This document shows, in pieces, positions 50,403 through 58,960 of a stretch of 64,000 bases of DNA (its first letter is position 1; every line of letters begins with the position of its first letter). The stretch is from Pseudovibrio japonicus. Its GTDB lineage: Bacteria; Pseudomonadota; Alphaproteobacteria; Rhizobiales; Stappiaceae. The stretch covers positions 1 to 64,000 of the forward strand of contig NZ_BMXE01000007.1 in the NCBI RefSeq assembly GCF_014651595.1. The letters are read 5' to 3'. The notes beneath the pieces are model-generated. The model was not told the origin of the DNA. It saw nothing but the letters and a program-made list of their open reading frames with translations, and made no database searches. The position numbers and the translations under genes were made by a program.

Positions 50403-50903
50403 ATGACTGCTAAAGAAACAAAGCTGCTACTGGTGTGTGGCAAGATTGCCTCTGGTAAGTCCACCTTGCTGGCGCATCAAGTCAAAGAACATGACGCGGT
50501 TCTGATCGACCAGGATGAATGGCTTGCGACGCTCTTTCCGGGAGAATTGAAGACACTGGAAGACTTTGTGAAGTATTCATCCCGCCTAAAACAAGCGCTG
50601 GGTCCGCATATTGTGACATTGCTTCAGCAAGGTGTGTCTGTTGCTCTGGATTTTCCGGCCAATACGGCACGTGACCGCCTGTGGTTACAAAACCTTTATA
50701 AGGCGGCGAATGCAACTCACGAACTGCATTTTCTCGATATTCCGGATGAGGTCTGCAAGGAGCGCCTTTGGGCGCGCAACAAGTCTGGCAAGCACCAGTT
50801 TACGGTGACTGAAGAGCAATTTGACCAGTTTACAAAGCACTTTCAGGCGCCTTCGAAGGACGAGGGTTTCAACGTTTTTATCCATGAGGTGGAGGCTGCC
50901 TGA
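50403..50903 (+). CDS. Small P-loop kinase (AAA/ATP-binding family)
   Basis: The 166-residue protein has a P-loop GKIASGKST at 13-21, a probable acceptor segment (VLIDQDEWLATLFPGELKTLEDF), and a late Arg-rich lid helix (VCKERLWARNKSGKHQF). It resembles the ATP-binding kinases grouped with chloramphenicol phosphotransferase-like or zeta-toxin-like nucleotide kinases. I infer phosphorylation of a small molecule but cannot name it. The ATG at 50403 follows ACGGAG. No antitoxin gene is adjacent, which argues against a toxin role. Confidence 0.8.
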   Translation: MTAKETKLLLVCGKIASGKSTLLAHQVKEHDAVLIDQDEWLATLFPGELKTLEDFVKYSSRLKQALGPHIVTLLQQGVSVALDFPANTARDRLWLQNLYKAANATHELHFLDIPDEVCKERLWARNKSGKHQFTVTEEQFDQFTKHFQAPSKDEGFNVFIHEVEAA

Positions 50904-50947
50904 TGTAACGGTGGCAGGGAGGTAAGGCGGTAGCGCTGAAGTATTAA

Positions 50948-51136
50948 ACCTCGGTTTCATTCAAGAATAAAAAAATTCGGCGCTATGAGAATGGCACCGT
51001 TAAAGTTCTGGATGAGTATGGCAAGCCCTTTGCTGTCACGAAAGATGCCCTCAAGGATATTGCAAGAGAGCTCGGAATTACCACAGCAGGTAACACACGC
51101 ACCCAAGGAATGCAGATAATAAATCACTTGAGTTGA
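50948..51136 (+). pseudogene. Fragment of a lost coding sequence (C-terminal part)
   Basis: A frame of 62 sense codons runs from a stop at 50945-50947 to TGA at 51136 and has no ATG, GTG or TTG near its beginning. Its translation looks protein-like: KKIRRYENGTVKVLDEYGK, FAVTKDALKDIARELGIT, then GNTRTQGMQIINHLS. Amphipathic helix spacing and ordinary codons suggest the remnant of a truncated gene, or less likely a gene with a rare start codon. I cannot name its parent family. Confidence 0.5.
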
Positions 51137-51262
51137 GCCGCAGTGATGGGCGCTGTGGCGGCAATTCTGGATCCAGTGTTGATTGAGATTTTCGCGGCGT
51201 CATTTTTCTCTTGAGCCGGACCATAGGTCATAGCGTAATGAAGATTCCCGAAGGAGTTTTCA

Positions 51263-52348
51263 ATGAACAGACATTGCCCGGATGAAGCTTTACTAACCGC
51301 AAAGGAATGCGCCGACCGAACTGGCCTAAGTATCCGTGCGCTTCGGCTCTACGAGAAACATGGCTTAATCTCTCCTCGTCGCACGTCCAAACGTTGGCGT
51401 CTCTACGGAAACGATGACATCGCCCGACTGAATGAGATTCTGGCCCTTAAATCTATTGGGCTCAGTCTTCGAAGTATTTCGGGGCTTTTGTGTGATCAAC
51501 CCACCGATCTTGCTCAAACTCTTATTCTGCAGCGAGATGCTTTGATGGACACAAAACATCGGGCGGAGCGAGGGCTGACTGTGGTGGAAGCTTTGCAGGA
51601 CAAAATGCGTCTGGGAACTCCTGCAACGATTGATGATCTGATGACACTCATGAGGGAAACAAATATGGCTGAGCCGTCGAGAGATAACGTGGCCTGGCGT
51701 CGCTACGAGCAGATGCGCCCGCGAACCGAAATTGCAGTAGATCCTGCATTATATGATGATTATGCCGGAGCTTACGAAACAGATGATGGAACGTTCTCTA
51801 TCGTGTCCCATCGTGATGGGCGGATCTTCTACCGGATTGTTGGAGGGGCGGATAATGAGATCTTTCCGGAGACCGAGGCCAAATTCTTTATGAAGGTACT
51901 GCCTGTACAGATAACATTCGAGCGCGATGAAAGCCAAAAGGTGAAGTACTTAAAGCACCATCAAAGTGGCTTCGTGGATCAAGCACTTCGAGCTGACTTG
52001 AAGCAGGCATTGCAGATTGAAAAAGAGGATCAACATCGAATTAATGAGCAGAAGCCCATTCCCGGCGGAGCAACTCTGTTGTGCCGAGTGATCGAAGAGC
52101 TTTCGAAACGGGAACCTGACCTCAGTAAGATGGCGCCAGCAGTGGCGGAACTCTTGGAAGAGCAGAAAGGCTCCATTCAGGTACAGTTGGAGGAGGCAGG
52201 TAAACTAAAGCAGCTTTCATTCAAAGGCGTTTCCCAGAATGGCTCAGATGTTTATGATGCAGTCTTTGAGAATTCAAAAATCGAATGGAATTTTGCTCTC
52301 ACTCATAGGGGTTTGATGAGCTACCTATATTTTCGACCAATACTGTAA
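51263..52348 (+). CDS. MerR-family regulator with large C-terminal domain
   Basis: The 361-residue protein has the MerR winged helix (LLTAKECADRTGLSIRALRLYEKHGLISPRRTSKRWRLY, about 10-48) and a dimer helix (ILQRDALMDTKHRAERGLTVVEALQD). Residues ~165-240 hold a DUF3471-like beta domain (YAGAYETDDGTFSIVSHRDGRIFYRI), a module more common behind beta-lactamase-type domains. The last 90 residues are helical then strand-rich. The fusion is unusual. The start follows GAAGGAG. Targets are unknown, possibly its own gene and neighbours. Confidence 0.85.
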   Translation: MNRHCPDEALLTAKECADRTGLSIRALRLYEKHGLISPRRTSKRWRLYGNDDIARLNEILALKSIGLSLRSISGLLCDQPTDLAQTLILQRDALMDTKHRAERGLTVVEALQDKMRLGTPATIDDLMTLMRETNMAEPSRDNVAWRRYEQMRPRTEIAVDPALYDDYAGAYETDDGTFSIVSHRDGRIFYRIVGGADNEIFPETEAKFFMKVLPVQITFERDESQKVKYLKHHQSGFVDQALRADLKQALQIEKEDQHRINEQKPIPGGATLLCRVIEELSKREPDLSKMAPAVAELLEEQKGSIQVQLEEAGKLKQLSFKGVSQNGSDVYDAVFENSKIEWNFALTHRGLMSYLYFRPIL

Positions 52349-52357
52349 TTAGTCCCG

Positions 52358-52396
52358 ACCGATTGCCAGTTACCAAAGATGGTTCCGGCAATCGGT
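52358..52396 (+). terminator. Terminator of merR
   Basis: ACCGATTGCC and GGCAATCGGT pair perfectly around a 19-base loop; TTTTT lies about 7 bases later. It sits 10 bp after the merR stop. Confidence 0.75.
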
Positions 52397-53021
52397 TCGC
52401 TTCCTTTTTGGGCAGCCGTATGATCTTCTCAGAAAGTACCACTCTCCTCAAAGCGGCCTTGGATTCATTTGGGTTGCAAGCATCAATCGATCATAGAACC
52501 TGACGCCTGAGCATTAGAATGTGCCGATAAACAGCCTTCTCAGCGCAGTTTTGATCGAGTGTATACATGGTCACTGGGCCTGCTGGTGAAGTTGCTGCAA
52601 GTTTATCTACTCACTGCGAAAAAGTTATCAACCGTCGACGGAGGGCTGCTGTACGTTTGAAAAGGGAGGTAGGTGTATGTGCGTGCAATTTTCCTTCGGA
52701 TTTGCGAGATATATGGAGGAAAACTGCGTGAGTACGTCATGCCGAGCCATTTTCATTCTCTAATTTCATGTGATTTCCGCCCGCAACAGCGGAAATAAGC
52801 ATGCTCAATCAGCAGTACAGAAGAAACGATGTACTTTTATACTTAATATAGTCAATAAATATACTTTATGAAGCTTCCTGCTTAATCCTATACTTTTATA
52901 GATACTTTTTCTATGGAATATCACGTAGCAACGGGGAAGAATAGCCGCTTGACACACAACTGAATGTGGTTTCATATGACTGTGCTATCAGATGATATGC
53001 AGTAAAGATGAGGATTAGGCC
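52397..53021. promoter_or_regulatory. tna operon promoter region
   Basis: A 625-bp stretch without a gene. TTGACA (52949-52954) and TCATAT (52972-52977), 17 bp apart, are the likely -35 and -10 of the tna transcript, giving a start near 52984 and a short leader before the TnaC-like frame. AT-rich segments around 52820-52900 may hold other elements. I see no repeat in the rest. Confidence 0.55.
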
Positions 53022-53126
53022 ATGAGCCGGTCACTGCTGGTTCTTCAGTATCACAATAAAGAAAGCTTGGCATGGTATACGCAAGATGTTCGTCTTGCTT
53101 ATGACTTTCCTCGCATGTGCGTATAA
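53022..53126 (+). CDS. tnaC: TnaC-like tryptophan-sensing leader peptide
   Basis: A 34-codon frame lies 338 bp upstream of tnaA, behind GAGG 8 bases before its ATG. It has one Trp, and relative to it an Asp at +4 and a Pro at +12: W18, D22, P30 in WYTQDVRLAYDFP. E. coli TnaC has Trp12, Asp16 and Pro24 with exactly this spacing. As I recall the Proteus leader, it ends similarly after Leu-Ala-Phe-x-Phe-Pro. In TnaC, these residues let tryptophan stall the ribosome at the end of the leader and keep Rho off the mRNA. I infer the same control here; stalling would place Pro30 at the P site four codons before the stop, so details may differ. Confidence 0.7.
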   Translation: MSRSLLVLQYHNKESLAWYTQDVRLAYDFPRMCV

Positions 53127-53464
53127 GCCTACAGGCCCATCAGTCCCTTTGAAAATTAAATGAACGACGCTCAGTCTACTTGAAGCCATAGGGTAAGTGC
53201 ATCCAGCCTTGTGTTTTATTGGGCAGTTTTACTTGGCCTGTCGTGGACAGAAATCAGGTCGACTGCGTCATTCATTCAGTTTCGGTGACTGCTGCCGCAA
53301 CAAGTCAATTCCACATTCAAACGCCTGCAATTTCAGGCACTTGAAACTTTCGCGCCAATGGCTGGAGAGCGACCCAGCCTGTGTGCAGCTGCGTATTCCC
53401 AAAGGTGGGAACCGGTTGTTGGAAGAAGAATGCGCAGTAAATATAGTATGCAAGGACTAACACA
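53127..53464. promoter_or_regulatory. tnaC-tnaA leader region
   Basis: This 338-bp spacer separates the leader frame from tnaA, similar in size to the 220-bp E. coli spacer. It is pyrimidine-containing and has no strong hairpin, fitting Rho-dependent rather than intrinsic termination, but I cannot prove a rut site. A frame at 53197-53460 ends near tnaA and resembles no protein. Confidence 0.45.
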
Positions 53465-54865
53465 ATGAAACGTATCCCTGAGCCGTTCCGCATCAAAATG
53501 GTTGAGCCACTTAAGATGACGAACTTCGCGGACCGCGAGAAGGCATTGGCTGAGGCGGGCTACAACCCATTCCTGCTCAAGAGTGATGACGTTTACATCG
53601 ACCTTCTGACAGACTCTGGCACGGGCGCCATGTCTGACAAGCAGTGGGCCGGTATGATGTTGGGCGATGAAGCCTATGCCGGGTCCCGCAACTTCTACAA
53701 CCTAAAAGACGCCGTCTATCATTTCTTTCGGTATGAATACATGGTCCCAACGCACCAAGGGCGTGGCGCAGAACAGATCCTGTTTCCTGCTTTGATCCGC
53801 CGCGCCAGGGAAGTCCGCGGCGCTGACAAGCACATCTTCATTTCTAACTATCACTTCGACACCACAGCCGCTCACGTGGAGCTGAATGGTGGCCAGGCGA
53901 TCAACGTGGTGGATGAACGTGCCTACGACACAACCACCTACTACGACTGGAAGGGTGATTTCGATCTGGAGAAGTTGGAAGCTGTGATTGCAGAACATGG
54001 CGCCAAGAACGTCACTGCGATCATCACGACTGTGACTTGTAACAGCTCCGGCGGTCAGCCTGTCTCCATGGCAAACATGCGTGCAGTTTACGAGATCGGC
54101 CAGAAATACGACATTCCGGTTGTGATCGACTCTGCCCGTTACTGTGAGAACGCTTACTTCATAAAGCAGCGTGAGGAAGGCTACGCGGATAAGTCCATCA
54201 CTGAGATCATCCGTGAAATGTACTCCTACGGCGACATGCTCACCATGTCCGCAAAGAAAGACCCGCTGGTCAACATTGGCGGCATGTGTGCGATCCGTGA
54301 GAAAAAAGAGCTGTTCCAGGCGGTTCAGACCCTTTGCGTGCCGATGGAAGGTTTTGTCACCTATGGCGGTCTTGCAGGCCGTGATATGGAAGCGCTGGCC
54401 CGTGGTCTGCATGAAGGCGCAGACGAGGACTTCCTGCATTACCGCATCGGTCAGGTGAAGTATCTTGGTGATCGCCTTGTGGAAGGCGGCGTGCCGATAC
54501 AGTACCCAACCGGCGGTCATGCGGTGTTTGTAGATGCCAAGAAGATCATGCCGCATATCCCAGGTGATCAGTTTCCTGCGCAAGCCTTGTGTAACGCGCT
54601 CTATCTGGAATCTGGTGTGCGACCAGTTGAAATTGGTTCCTTCCTATTGGGCCGTGATCCTGCAACCGGAAAGCAGAAAGAGTCTCCGCTTGAACTGATG
54701 CGTCTGACGATTCCGCGCCGTGTCTACACCAACGATCACATGGACTACATCGCCGATGCGCTCATTAATGTGGCGAACAACGCAAAGGACATCAAAGGCT
54801 TCGAGTTTGAGTACGAGCCTCCCGTTCTGCGCCACTTCACCGCGCGTCTGAAGCCAATCAAATAG
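53465..54865 (+). CDS. tnaA: Tryptophanase
   Basis: The 466-residue PLP enzyme splits L-tryptophan into indole, pyruvate and ammonia through 2-aminoacrylate. It has the TnaA start ([15 protein letters not shown]) and [12 protein letters not shown] binds Lys265 ([12 protein letters not shown]) and [16 protein letters not shown] lines the cofactor. At the specificity site it has [18 protein letters not shown], as in tryptophanase, rather than the Arg of tyrosine phenol-lyase. A ribosome-binding AAGGA lies 8 bases upstream. It is followed by tnaB, pdxY and ridA, a full catabolic unit. Confidence 0.96.
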   Translation: MKRIPEPFRIKMVEPLKMTNFADREKALAEAGYNPFLLKSDDVYIDLLTDSGTGAMSDKQWAGMMLGDEAYAGSRNFYNLKDAVYHFFRYEYMVPTHQGRGAEQILFPALIRRAREVRGADKHIFISNYHFDTTAAHVELNGGQAINVVDERAYDTTTYYDWKGDFDLEKLEAVIAEHGAKNVTAIITTVTCNSSGGQPVSMANMRAVYEIGQKYDIPVVIDSARYCENAYFIKQREEGYADKSITEIIREMYSYGDMLTMSAKKDPLVNIGGMCAIREKKELFQAVQTLCVPMEGFVTYGGLAGRDMEALARGLHEGADEDFLHYRIGQVKYLGDRLVEGGVPIQYPTGGHAVFVDAKKIMPHIPGDQFPAQALCNALYLESGVRPVEIGSFLLGRDPATGKQKESPLELMRLTIPRRVYTNDHMDYIADALINVANNAKDIKGFEFEYEPPVLRHFTARLKPIK

Positions 54866-54876
54866 GTTGGCAACAC

Positions 54877-54900
54877 GGGAGGCACGGCTCTGTGCCTCCC
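54877..54900 (+). terminator. Intercistronic hairpin tnaA-tnaB
   Basis: GGGAGGCAC and GTGCCTCCC pair perfectly around GGCTCT. No T-run follows. It probably stabilises the tnaA end of the transcript or lowers read-through into tnaB, rather than ending the operon. Confidence 0.6.
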
Positions 54901-54945
54901 CCAATTTCCTCACGGATATAACAAAACTTCACGGGAGAGAAGTAA

Positions 54946-56223
54946 ATGTCTGAGGGTTTACAAGTGGATGGTTTAGTAAAGGCCACCGCAACATCCAGCC
55001 CCTCGTTTCTGGGTGGTGCGATGATTATCGCAGGAACCGCTGTCGGTGCTGGCATGTTTTCCGTTCCAACAGTCAGCGCTGGCATGTGGAGCATCTGGGC
55101 CATTTTCGCGCTGGCCTTTACCTGGTTCTGTATGCTGCATTCCGGTTTGATGATTTTGGAAACGAACCTGAATTATCCGGTCGGCTCCAGTTTTGACACC
55201 ATGGTCAAAGACACCCTTGGGACAGGGTGGAATACCGTCAACAATATCTCGGTCGGGTTTGTCGGCTATATTCTGTGTTATGCCTACATTTCCGGCGGCG
55301 GCTCTATCGTGGTTCACACACTGGATGCAACACTTGGGGTCGAGCTTCCGCAAATGCTGGCCGGGCTGATCTTTGCGTTGGGTCTGGCATTCTTCGTGTG
55401 GTGGTCTACCAAGGCTGTTGACCGCATCACAACGATCCTTCTGGGCGGTATGATCGTCACGTTCTTCATGTCCGTGACTGGTTACACCTTCAACATGAAG
55501 GCCGCGATTTTCTTTGATGCTGGCAGCGGTATGGGGCTGGCCAGCTACTTCCCGTATCTGTTTGCTGCACTCCCGTTCTGTCTGGCCTCCTTCGGTTATC
55601 ACCACAACGTGCCAAGCCTGATGAAGTACTATGGCAAGGAGCCAAGGAAGATATTGCTGTGCCTTGGTACAGGCACTTTCCTTGCACTGGTACTTTACAT
55701 TGTCTGGCTGTTCGCCACATTGGGCAACATCTCACGAGCTGATTTTGGTCCGATCATCGAGCAGGGCGGCAACATCGGCGTGCTGGTGGAAGCTCTTGGC
55801 CGGGCCGTGCAAAACGACTCCGCCTCCAACATGTTGTCCGCGTTTGGCAACATGGCGGTGGCCAGCTCCTTCCTGGGCGTTTCACTGGGACTGTTCGACT
55901 TTCTTGCCGACTTCCTGAAGTTTGATGACAGCACATCAGGTCGTGCGAAAACCGCTGCAGCGACCTTCGTTCCTCCGCTGATTGGTGGCGTCTTCTACCC
56001 GGATGGCTTCATCATTGCGATCGGGTACGCGGGCCTTGCTGCAACAATCTGGACTGCGATTGTTCCTGCCTTGATGGTTCGGGTCAGCCGCAAGAAATTC
56101 GGCAATCCCCGGTTCCGTGTCTGGGGTGGTGAAGCTCTTGTCTGGGTGATCTTTGGATTCGGTATCTTAGTTGCCGGAAGCCACCTCCTTGGAATGTTCG
56201 ACGCACTTCCAGTCTATCCATAA
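54946..56223 (+). CDS. tnaB: Tryptophan/aromatic amino acid permease
   Basis: The 425-residue transporter has eleven predicted membrane helices and the HAAAP-family start GGAMIIAGTAVGAGMFSVPTVSAGMW, followed by LILETNLNYPVGSSFDTMV and the family segment LPFCLASFGYHHNVPSLMKYYG. It matches TnaB and Mtr. It imports tryptophan with protons. It lies 80 bp after tnaA, with GGGAGAG before the ATG, so it is the second gene of the tna operon as in E. coli. Confidence 0.94.
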   Translation: MSEGLQVDGLVKATATSSPSFLGGAMIIAGTAVGAGMFSVPTVSAGMWSIWAIFALAFTWFCMLHSGLMILETNLNYPVGSSFDTMVKDTLGTGWNTVNNISVGFVGYILCYAYISGGGSIVVHTLDATLGVELPQMLAGLIFALGLAFFVWWSTKAVDRITTILLGGMIVTFFMSVTGYTFNMKAAIFFDAGSGMGLASYFPYLFAALPFCLASFGYHHNVPSLMKYYGKEPRKILLCLGTGTFLALVLYIVWLFATLGNISRADFGPIIEQGGNIGVLVEALGRAVQNDSASNMLSAFGNMAVASSFLGVSLGLFDFLADFLKFDDSTSGRAKTAAATFVPPLIGGVFYPDGFIIAIGYAGLAATIWTAIVPALMVRVSRKKFGNPRFRVWGGEALVWVIFGFGILVAGSHLLGMFDALPVYP

Positions 56224-56248
56224 GCGCCGAGCAAGGCATAGTGCTGCG

Positions 56249-56274
56249 CTGAGGCTCGCGGGGGCGAGCCTCAG
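56249..56274 (+). terminator. Intercistronic hairpin tnaB-pdxY
   Basis: CTGAGGCTCGC and GCGAGCCTCAG pair perfectly around GGGG and are followed by TTT only. It may partially terminate after tnaB, or protect mRNA. Confidence 0.65.
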
Positions 56275-56295
56275 TTTCCAACAAAGGAAATTGAA

Positions 56296-57150
56296 ATGAA
56301 GGGCATACTCTCCATCCAATCCCACGTCACATACGGGCATGCCGGCAATGGTTGCGCGGTCTTTCCGATGCAGCGCATGGGGCATGAGGTATGGGACATC
56401 AACACGGTGCAATTTTCCAACCATACCCAGCACCCACAAGGTTGGACGGGGCAAGCCCATGCTGCGGACCATCTGAGCGAGATCTTTGAGGGGCTGGCGA
56501 AACTGGATGTGCTCTCTCACATCAATGGTATCGTAACCGGCTACCTAGGCGGTCCCTCGCACTGCGATGTGATTGTCGACATTGTGCAGGAAGTGCGCCG
56601 CCACAATCCCGATTGTCTCTACTTCTGTGATCCTGTGATGGGCGCGCCTGACAAAGGCTGCATCGTTAGTGAAGGGGTTGCCGAGCTTTTGGTGAGCAAG
56701 GTGATGCCGATTGCGGATGTGATTGTGCCCAACCAATTTGAACTCTCGCAATTTATCGGAGAACCAATCGAAACGCTGGAACAAGCTCAGGAAGCTTGCG
56801 ACAAGGCAATGGCAAAAGGGCCGAAGATGGTTCTTGCCAAGCACTTGCACAGCGTTTCGCAGGATGCCTTCACCATGATGTTTGCCAATGGCCAGGGAAG
56901 CCATCTGGCACAGCGCCCACACCTGCCGTTTGAGCGCCAGCCAGTCGGCGTAGGCGACCTGATCACATCTGTATTTGCCGCTGGTTATCTGAATGGACTT
57001 TCTGAAGTAGAAGCATTCGAGCACTGTAACAACGCGGTCTACGGCGTGCTCAAAGCCACGCAGGAAAAAGGCGAATGGGAGCTGCAAACAATTGCAGCAC
57101 AAGACGAATTCGTCTCACCAACTGAAAAGTTTGAACTAACAAGCCTATAA
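56296..57150 (+). CDS. pdxY: Pyridoxal kinase PdxY
   Basis: The 284-residue ribokinase-family enzyme phosphorylates pyridoxal to PLP, the cofactor of TnaA. Its start (MKGILSIQSHVTYGHAGNG) and its length (PdxY of E. coli is 287) fit. DPVMGAPDKGCIVSEG, the phosphate loop GVGDLITSVFAAGYLNG (with catalytic Asp) and YVPNQFEL-like VPNQFELSQFIG are present. Position after tnaB ties PLP supply to tryptophan breakdown. The ribosome-binding site is AAAGGAAA. Confidence 0.94.
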   Translation: MKGILSIQSHVTYGHAGNGCAVFPMQRMGHEVWDINTVQFSNHTQHPQGWTGQAHAADHLSEIFEGLAKLDVLSHINGIVTGYLGGPSHCDVIVDIVQEVRRHNPDCLYFCDPVMGAPDKGCIVSEGVAELLVSKVMPIADVIVPNQFELSQFIGEPIETLEQAQEACDKAMAKGPKMVLAKHLHSVSQDAFTMMFANGQGSHLAQRPHLPFERQPVGVGDLITSVFAAGYLNGLSEVEAFEHCNNAVYGVLKATQEKGEWELQTIAAQDEFVSPTEKFELTSL

Positions 57151-57164
57151 CAACAGGAGAAAAA

Positions 57165-57545
57165 ATGACTGCTATCGATACCTCCAAAGCCCCTGCAGCG
57201 ATTGGCCCGTATGTTCAGGGTGTAAACCTTGGCCAGATGATCATCACCTCCGGTCAGCTTCCAATCAACCCGGAAACTGGTGAGATGCCCGCAGATGTTG
57301 CCGACCAGACCCTTCAGTCTCTGAAGAATGGTTTGGCGATTGTTGAAGAAGCTGGCCTTGCTGCGAAGAACATCGTGAAAACAACCGTCTTCGTGAAAGA
57401 CCTCAACGATTTTGGCCGCGTAAACGAGGTTTACGGCAAGTTCTTTGAAGACAACAACGCTCCGTTCCCGGCGCGCTCCTGCGTGGAAGTTGCCCGTCTT
57501 CCAAAAGATGCGCTGGTTGAGATCGAAATGATCGCCTGCCCGTAA
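57165..57545 (+). CDS. ridA: RidA enamine/imine deaminase
   Basis: The 126-residue protein is a canonical RidA: APAAIGPYVQGVNLGQMIITSGQLP, TLQSLKNGLAIVEEAGLAAKNIVKTTVFVKDL, and the active-site Arg in FPARSCVEVARLPKDALVEIE. It hydrolyses 2-aminoacrylate to pyruvate and ammonia. Tryptophanase makes this compound, so its place in the tna operon is functionally apt. It lies 14 bp after pdxY behind ACAGGAG. The other RidA in this window (27460) is the more divergent of the two. Confidence 0.96.
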   Translation: MTAIDTSKAPAAIGPYVQGVNLGQMIITSGQLPINPETGEMPADVADQTLQSLKNGLAIVEEAGLAAKNIVKTTVFVKDLNDFGRVNEVYGKFFEDNNAPFPARSCVEVARLPKDALVEIEMIACP

Positions 57546-57562
57546 CGGTTTGCAACTCCCCT

Positions 57563-57592
57563 GCAATGCTCGCAGTCCAACGCGAGCATTGC
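57563..57592 (+). terminator. Hairpin closing the tna operon
   Basis: GCAATGCTCGC and GCGAGCATTGC pair perfectly around an 8-base loop, 18 bp after ridA. The following bases are not T-rich, so termination may need Rho or be inefficient. Confidence 0.65.
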
Positions 57593-57722
57593 CCTCTGGT
57601 ATTGTGACGGTGTGGCCTCAGACCGCGCTCAGAAAACGCAGTTTACCCCTTAGAATCCTACCTCAAAATAGACTGCGCAAAACAAGCAATCGCGAATATA
57701 GCGGCTACTCGTGAGCTCTGGA

Positions 57723-58907
57723 ATGCGGCAGTCTCTGACTGTGCGAACAGGTTTAAACATAACTGGCTGGTTGGAAGTTATCATTGTGTCTACCCTCTTG
57801 CTTGTGGTGGCGGGGTGCTCTGAAATTCCGGGACATGGCCCAAGTGCCTATCAGGTTGAGAACGCCACATCTCAAGGTGATGTGGATGCGCTTAACTATG
57901 TCATGTTGGATGTGGATGTACCGACAGTTCAGCACATCTCCAATTATGAAGAGGGCTTACCTCCTAAAGAATTCCGCGTTGGCAAAGGAACGCCCGGTGC
58001 AATCCGCGTTGGCTTAGGCGATCAGCTTCGGGTGGGGATATGGGAATCCATACCCAATGGGTTGTTTTCAACGGCCACTCAGAAACAAACTGAACTTGCG
58101 CTGGTGGTTGATGACAAGGGCAAGATTTATGTGCCATACGCCGGTGAAATCAATGTGCTCAATCGCAGTATCTCGGAGGTTCGCGAGCAGATCCTGACGA
58201 GCTTGGAGGGCAAGGCCGTTGATCCGCAAGTGGTTGTGAACCTGGAGGCAAACGGTTCGCACAAGGTCATTGTCATTGGTGAGGTAATGAAGCCGGGGCA
58301 GTATCGCGTGCATGAAGACGGGTTAAGCCTCGTAGAGGCGATCTCTGAAGCCGGCGGAACGCGTCACCCTGATTATGAATCGTTTGTCACGGTTGTCCGC
58401 AATGACCGCAAATTCCGCTTCAGTCTGGACGAAATCTCGGATCAACCCGTCAAGAACATCTGGCTGCGCCCAAAGGATATTGTCTCCATCTCTCACAAGC
58501 CGAAATCCTTCACCGTGTTTGGCGCAGTTGCTGCACGGCGCAAGTTCGACTTCGCAGCCTCGCGCGTAAACCTCTCTGAGGCCATTGGAATGTCGGGGGG
58601 CTTACATGATGGAACAGCAGATGCAACGGGTGTTTTCCTGTTCCGCTTTGAGAACAGGGACAAGGTGATGGCGCTCCTTCCTGCACACGAACAGGCGGTT
58701 AACTTTCCTACCGTTCCCGTTGTCTATCGCCTGAACCTGAAAGAGGCGAGCGGGATGTTTCTGACGCAAGCCTTTGAAGTGAAAGACAAAGACGTGATCT
58801 ATGTGGCCAACTCCTCTGTCTCTGAAGTCAACAAGGTAATCAATATCCTTGTGTCCCCACTGACCGGAACGATGAGCTCCGGTGCTGCACTGGCTGGTTT
58901 GCCCTAA
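57723..58907 (+). CDS. Wza-like polysaccharide export lipoprotein
   Basis: The 394-residue protein has a lipoprotein signal (LEVIIVSTLLLVVAGC, Cys32) and the Poly_export domain (GLGDQLRVGIWE, then LALVVDDKGKIYVPYAGEINV). SLBB-like beta-grasp repeats follow (VIVIGEVMKPGQYRVHEDGL and SFTVFGAVAARRKFDF). It is an outer-membrane pore component of capsule or exopolysaccharide export. No Wzc, Wzy or glycosyltransferase genes lie nearby, so it is an isolated copy. The start could be the GTG at 57711. Confidence 0.9.
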   Translation: MRQSLTVRTGLNITGWLEVIIVSTLLLVVAGCSEIPGHGPSAYQVENATSQGDVDALNYVMLDVDVPTVQHISNYEEGLPPKEFRVGKGTPGAIRVGLGDQLRVGIWESIPNGLFSTATQKQTELALVVDDKGKIYVPYAGEINVLNRSISEVREQILTSLEGKAVDPQVVVNLEANGSHKVIVIGEVMKPGQYRVHEDGLSLVEAISEAGGTRHPDYESFVTVVRNDRKFRFSLDEISDQPVKNIWLRPKDIVSISHKPKSFTVFGAVAARRKFDFAASRVNLSEAIGMSGGLHDGTADATGVFLFRFENRDKVMALLPAHEQAVNFPTVPVVYRLNLKEASGMFLTQAFEVKDKDVIYVANSSVSEVNKVINILVSPLTGTMSSGAALAGLP

Positions 58908-58960
58908 GCTTGTCTCGTGATTCATTTGGGTTGACGATAGCGGTGATCGGAGCTGCTGTT

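Noticed and set aside
50403-50903. Zeta-toxin reading of the small P-loop kinase
   Set aside because: No antitoxin gene is adjacent and the sequence is too general to support it.
53197-53460. 87-codon frame ending just before tnaA
   Set aside because: It overlaps the leader spacer, has no ribosome-binding site, and would conflict with Rho-dependent control.
53465-54865. Tyrosine phenol-lyase instead of tryptophanase
   Set aside because: The discriminating C-terminal region is [18 protein letters not shown] as in TnaA and the operon has a tryptophan permease.
54973-55605. 210-codon minus-strand frame within tnaB
   Set aside because: Antisense shadow of a clear eleven-helix permease.
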